Source: Polycladidibacter hongkongensis | GTDB taxonomy: Bacteria > Pseudomonadota > Alphaproteobacteria > Rhizobiales > Stappiaceae | Reading direction: 5' to 3' | DNA length: 64,000 bases | NCBI RefSeq assembly: GCF_001561995.1 | Contig: NZ_LLWC01000036.1 | Coordinates: forward strand, 62,001 to 126,000 | Part shown: positions 61,603-64,000 of the stretch, piece after piece | Numbering within the stretch: position 1 is the first letter of the stretch | Layout: the number at the start of each line of letters is the position of its first letter | Notes under the pieces: model-generated | The model's database searches: none | What the model was told of the DNA's origin: nothing | The model's input: the letters and a program-made list of their open reading frames with translations, nothing else | Program-made: the position numbers and the translations under genes

Positions 61603-63072
61603 ATGCAACTGCAAGCACAACCCACCGCCTCCCATTTCATTGGCGGAAAATACATCGAAGACACAAGCGGCGCACTGATCGAGAGCCGATATCCGGCAAC
61701 AAACGAGGTGATTGCGCAAGTGCACGCTGGCACTGAAGCTATCGTTGCACAAGCGATTGAAGCCGCAGACACCGGCTTTCAGCAATGGCGCACCTCCACA
61801 CCAGCGCAGCGGGCTGCTGTTTTGAACAAGGCCGCGCAGATCATGCAAGAGCGGAACCGCGAACTCTCGCAGCTGGAAACGCTGGACACCGGCAAACCGC
61901 TGCAAGAAACTCTGGTTGCAGATGCTGCTTCGGGTGCTGAGGCGCTTGCATATTTCGCCAGCATTGCCGCGACAATGACCGGCCAACACATCGCCCTTGG
62001 CAATTCATTTGCACTGGTGAAACCTGAACCTCTTGGGATATGCGTTGGCATCGGCGCATGGAACTACCCCATCCAGATTGCCGCATGGAAGGCTGCACCA
62101 TGCCTTGCAGCAGGCAATGCAATGATTTTCAAGCCATCGGAAATGACCCCACTCACCGCGCTCAAGCTGGCAGAGATATTCAAGGAAGCCGGTTTGCCGG
62201 ACGGGGTGTTTAACGTGGTGCAAGGGGCTGGTGAAACCGGGGCGGCGCTTGTCTCCCACCCGAGAGTAGCAAAAGTGTCACTCACCGGCTCAGTGCCTAC
62301 TGGTACTAAGGTGGCACAGCTGGCCGCAGCAGGACTGAAGCCGGCAACGCTGGAGCTGGGCGGCAAAAGCCCGCTTATCGTGTTTGCCGATGCAGATTTG
62401 GACAATGCAGTGGGCGCGGCAATGAACGCCAACTTCTATTCTACCGGCCAGATTTGTTCTAACGGGACGCGTGTTTTTGTAGAAAGCAGTGTTAAAGCTG
62501 CATTTTTGGAAAAACTCGTCGCGCGCACCAAAGCGATTAAGCTGGGAAACCCTATGGACGAAAGCGTGCAGTTGGGGCCGCTGGTAAGTGCTGCACAGCT
62601 GGCACGGGTGCAGGAATACATCGACATTGGCAAGCAAGAGGGAGCGCAGCTGGTTTATGGCGGCGCACGGGCCGAGCCTTCAGGTTTTGCTAATGGCAAT
62701 TACATTGAGCCAACCATTTTTGCCGATGTGCAAGACGATATGCGCATTGCCCGTGAAGAGATCTTCGGGCCGGTGATGAGCGTGCTCGCGTTTGAAAGCG
62801 AAGAAGAAGTAGTTAAGCGTGCCAATGCCACCGGCTTTGGCCTCGCCGCAGGGGTGTTTGCGGGAGATTTGCAGCGTGGCTTGAGGGTTGTTGATGCGCT
62901 AGACGCCGGAACCTGCTGGGTGAATAATTACAATCTCACCCCGGTAGAGATGCCGTTTGGAGGCTACAAGGATTCCGGTATTGGCCGCGAGAACGGCCTT
63001 GCCGCGATCCAGCACTACAGCCAGAGCAAGAGCATTCTGGTGGAACTGGGTGATGTAGAGGCAGGTTGGTAG
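61603..63072 (+). CDS. betB: Betaine aldehyde dehydrogenase
   Basis: The 489-residue NAD(P)-dependent enzyme oxidises betaine aldehyde to glycine betaine. It has the aldehyde dehydrogenase Glu motif [13 protein letters not shown], the catalytic Cys in [12 protein letters not shown], and the closing phrase [20 protein letters not shown] 61603 gives the usual BetB N-terminus ([14 protein letters not shown]). It follows betA after 95 bases and completes the osmoprotectant pathway. Confidence 0.95.
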   Translation: MQLQAQPTASHFIGGKYIEDTSGALIESRYPATNEVIAQVHAGTEAIVAQAIEAADTGFQQWRTSTPAQRAAVLNKAAQIMQERNRELSQLETLDTGKPLQETLVADAASGAEALAYFASIAATMTGQHIALGNSFALVKPEPLGICVGIGAWNYPIQIAAWKAAPCLAAGNAMIFKPSEMTPLTALKLAEIFKEAGLPDGVFNVVQGAGETGAALVSHPRVAKVSLTGSVPTGTKVAQLAAAGLKPATLELGGKSPLIVFADADLDNAVGAAMNANFYSTGQICSNGTRVFVESSVKAAFLEKLVARTKAIKLGNPMDESVQLGPLVSAAQLARVQEYIDIGKQEGAQLVYGGARAEPSGFANGNYIEPTIFADVQDDMRIAREEIFGPVMSVLAFESEEEVVKRANATGFGLAAGVFAGDLQRGLRVVDALDAGTCWVNNYNLTPVEMPFGGYKDSGIGRENGLAAIQHYSQSKSILVELGDVEAGW

Positions 63073-63100
63073 CCTCGACGCCATCTTCACTTGAAAAACT

Positions 63101-63133
63101 GGGTAAGGCGGAGGAATTCGCCCTACCCTTTCT
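63101..63133 (+). terminator. Weak terminator after betB
   Basis: GGGTAAGGCG (63101-63110) pairs with CGCCCTACCC (63119-63128) with one mismatch, followed by TTTCT. Confidence 0.55.
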
Positions 63134-63237
63134 CTGGTCCCTCTGTGGCTCCCCTTTTTTCTAGGACTATTTCTTGTTGCCGCTTGGCGCAGAATCCCAT
63201 TAGCATTCCTTAATATTGCGGAGTATGCGAGGGAACT

Positions 63238-63969
63238 ATGCAAGAGATCCCGTTTATTGATTTATACTGCGAGCGCACGGCCTACGGGCTGTCGAACGAA
63301 CCTGTAAATGCGCTATCCAACGTCGCATTCTTATTGGCAGCTACTTGGGCTATACTGGCAGCACGGCGGGCGCGCGTGTTGGACCTACCGTTCCTTTGCG
63401 CTGCTACCCTAATCGGCCTCATTGGTGTTGGCTCCTTTATGTTTCATAGCTTTGCCAGTAGTTGGGCAGAGCATATGGATGTCATTCCGATTTGGAGTTT
63501 CGTTGCATTTTACGTGGTTTTGGCGGTGCATTACAGCACAGGCCTGAAACTGGCTTGGCTGTTGCGTCCCGGTGGCATCATCGCTCTTATCCTGATTGGC
63601 TGGATGCTCTGGCCTGACAGCGGGGTTCTTAGCGAGGCGGGACACACTCACAGCAATAACCCTCCGCACGGGCATGCACATGACCCATTCAACGGCTCCT
63701 TGCAATACATTCCCGCTGTTATCGCGCTGTTCGTTTACACGCTGATCTGCTGGATTTTTCGCAAGCCGCAGCGCTGGTGGGTGAGCCTTGCCGGTGCGGC
63801 CTTTGTTATCTCGCTTGCTTTGCGCTCAATAGATTTGGCGGTTTGCACTGCTGCGCCTGTTGGCACACACTTTCTTTGGCACCTGCTTAACGCACTCATG
63901 ATCGCCTTTTTGCTAAAGGCGTTGATCTTGCAGATGTGTGAAGCCAGAGAAAGAGAGGCCGTGACATGA
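63238..63969 (+). CDS. Ceramidase-family (alkaline ceramidase/PAQR-like) membrane protein
   Basis: The 243-residue protein has about seven membrane helices. The metal-site motifs of the ceramidase domain (PF05875) are present: DLYCER at the N-terminus, SNEPVNALSNVAFLLA, GSFMFHSFASSWAEHMDVIPI (Ser and His) and THFLWHLLNA. These enzymes are zinc hydrolases of lipid amides in eukaryotes; the bacterial substrate is not established. Between helices, near residues 137-152, a loop carries five His in 14 residues (HTHSNNPPHGHAHD). The stop overlaps a following ATG as ATGA. Confidence 0.82.
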   Translation: MQEIPFIDLYCERTAYGLSNEPVNALSNVAFLLAATWAILAARRARVLDLPFLCAATLIGLIGVGSFMFHSFASSWAEHMDVIPIWSFVAFYVVLAVHYSTGLKLAWLLRPGGIIALILIGWMLWPDSGVLSEAGHTHSNNPPHGHAHDPFNGSLQYIPAVIALFVYTLICWIFRKPQRWWVSLAGAAFVISLALRSIDLAVCTAAPVGTHFLWHLLNALMIAFLLKALILQMCEAREREAVT

Positions 63970-64000
63970 GCGCCAGACCAGAGCCAACAGATATAAAGCG
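63966..64000 (+). CDS. Start of a further gene (cut by window edge)
   Basis: ATG 63966 overlaps the ceramidase-family stop in an ATGA coupling. Only eleven codons (MSARPEPTDIK) are visible, so the function cannot be called. Confidence 0.35.
   Translation, partial: MSARPEPTDIK

Noticed and set aside
1-64000. Mobile elements, prophage genes, CRISPR arrays, rRNA
   Set aside because: I saw no transposase, integrase, phage structural gene, regularly spaced repeat or rRNA sequence in the window.

Overview
This 64 kb window comes from the chromosome of an alphaproteobacterium, most likely a marine member of Hyphomicrobiales close to Stappiaceae (Pseudovibrio or Polycladidibacter-like). The lineage is inferred from the gene set: a haem-PAS FixL with FixJ and FixK, a class I lysyl-tRNA synthetase, a TauE/TIGR02186 pair, an alphaproteobacterial ligase-associated DNA repair cluster, a PodJ-like polarity protein and choXWV-bet genes. 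The DNA is moderately GC-rich and densely coded. I see no mobile element, prophage, CRISPR array or rRNA. One tRNA gene is present.

Layout. 0-7 kb: a truncated AbrB-type membrane protein, then an oxygen-response locus (hemN facing fixK, a FixT-like single receiver, fixJ and fixL) with two FNR/FixK boxes. 7-12 kb: a symporter-type hybrid kinase and its LuxR regulator (CrbS/CrbR type, acetate-switch family). 12-15.6 kb: an alpha/beta-hydrolase without its nucleophile, a thioesterase, a periplasmic coiled-coil protein and an HCCA-isomerase-like thioredoxin-fold protein. 15.6-22.4 kb: the ligase-associated DNA damage cluster (MBL exonuclease, Lhr-type helicase, PdeM nuclease), in which the ligase homologue has lost the visible catalytic motifs. 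22.4-28.2 kb: a TauE exporter pair and a very large PodJ-like protein.

28.5-35.7 kb: a MerR regulator, a VOC protein and the fatty-acid beta-oxidation genes fadE-fadA-fadB, with a perfect inverted repeat in the fadE promoter. 35.9-44.6 kb: two MATE exporters, a DUF6460 protein, a histone-deacetylase-like amidohydrolase, DUF952-pyrD, a degenerate SNase-like protein overlapping chaA, and an SGNH hydrolase. 44.6-53.6 kb: mainly translation and housekeeping genes (lysK, apaG, tRNA-Gly, rsuA, rsmC, prfC), with a TerB-like protein, a CDP-alcohol phosphatidyltransferase, a lipoprotein and a 58-residue membrane protein.

53.8-64 kb: a NIT-domain chemoreceptor, then a choline module: choXWV importer genes divergent from betI-betA-betB, with a BetI-type palindrome between them. 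These genes would import choline and oxidise it to glycine betaine. A ceramidase-family membrane protein and the start of a further gene end the window.

The strongest leads are the apparently inactive ligase in an otherwise intact repair cluster, the probable leaderless FNR-controlled hemN transcript, the FixT-like receiver between fixJ and fixK, the esterase with Asn in place of the catalytic Ser, and a terminator hairpin that carries the next gene's ribosome-binding site. All calls come from reading the sequence; no database search was run.
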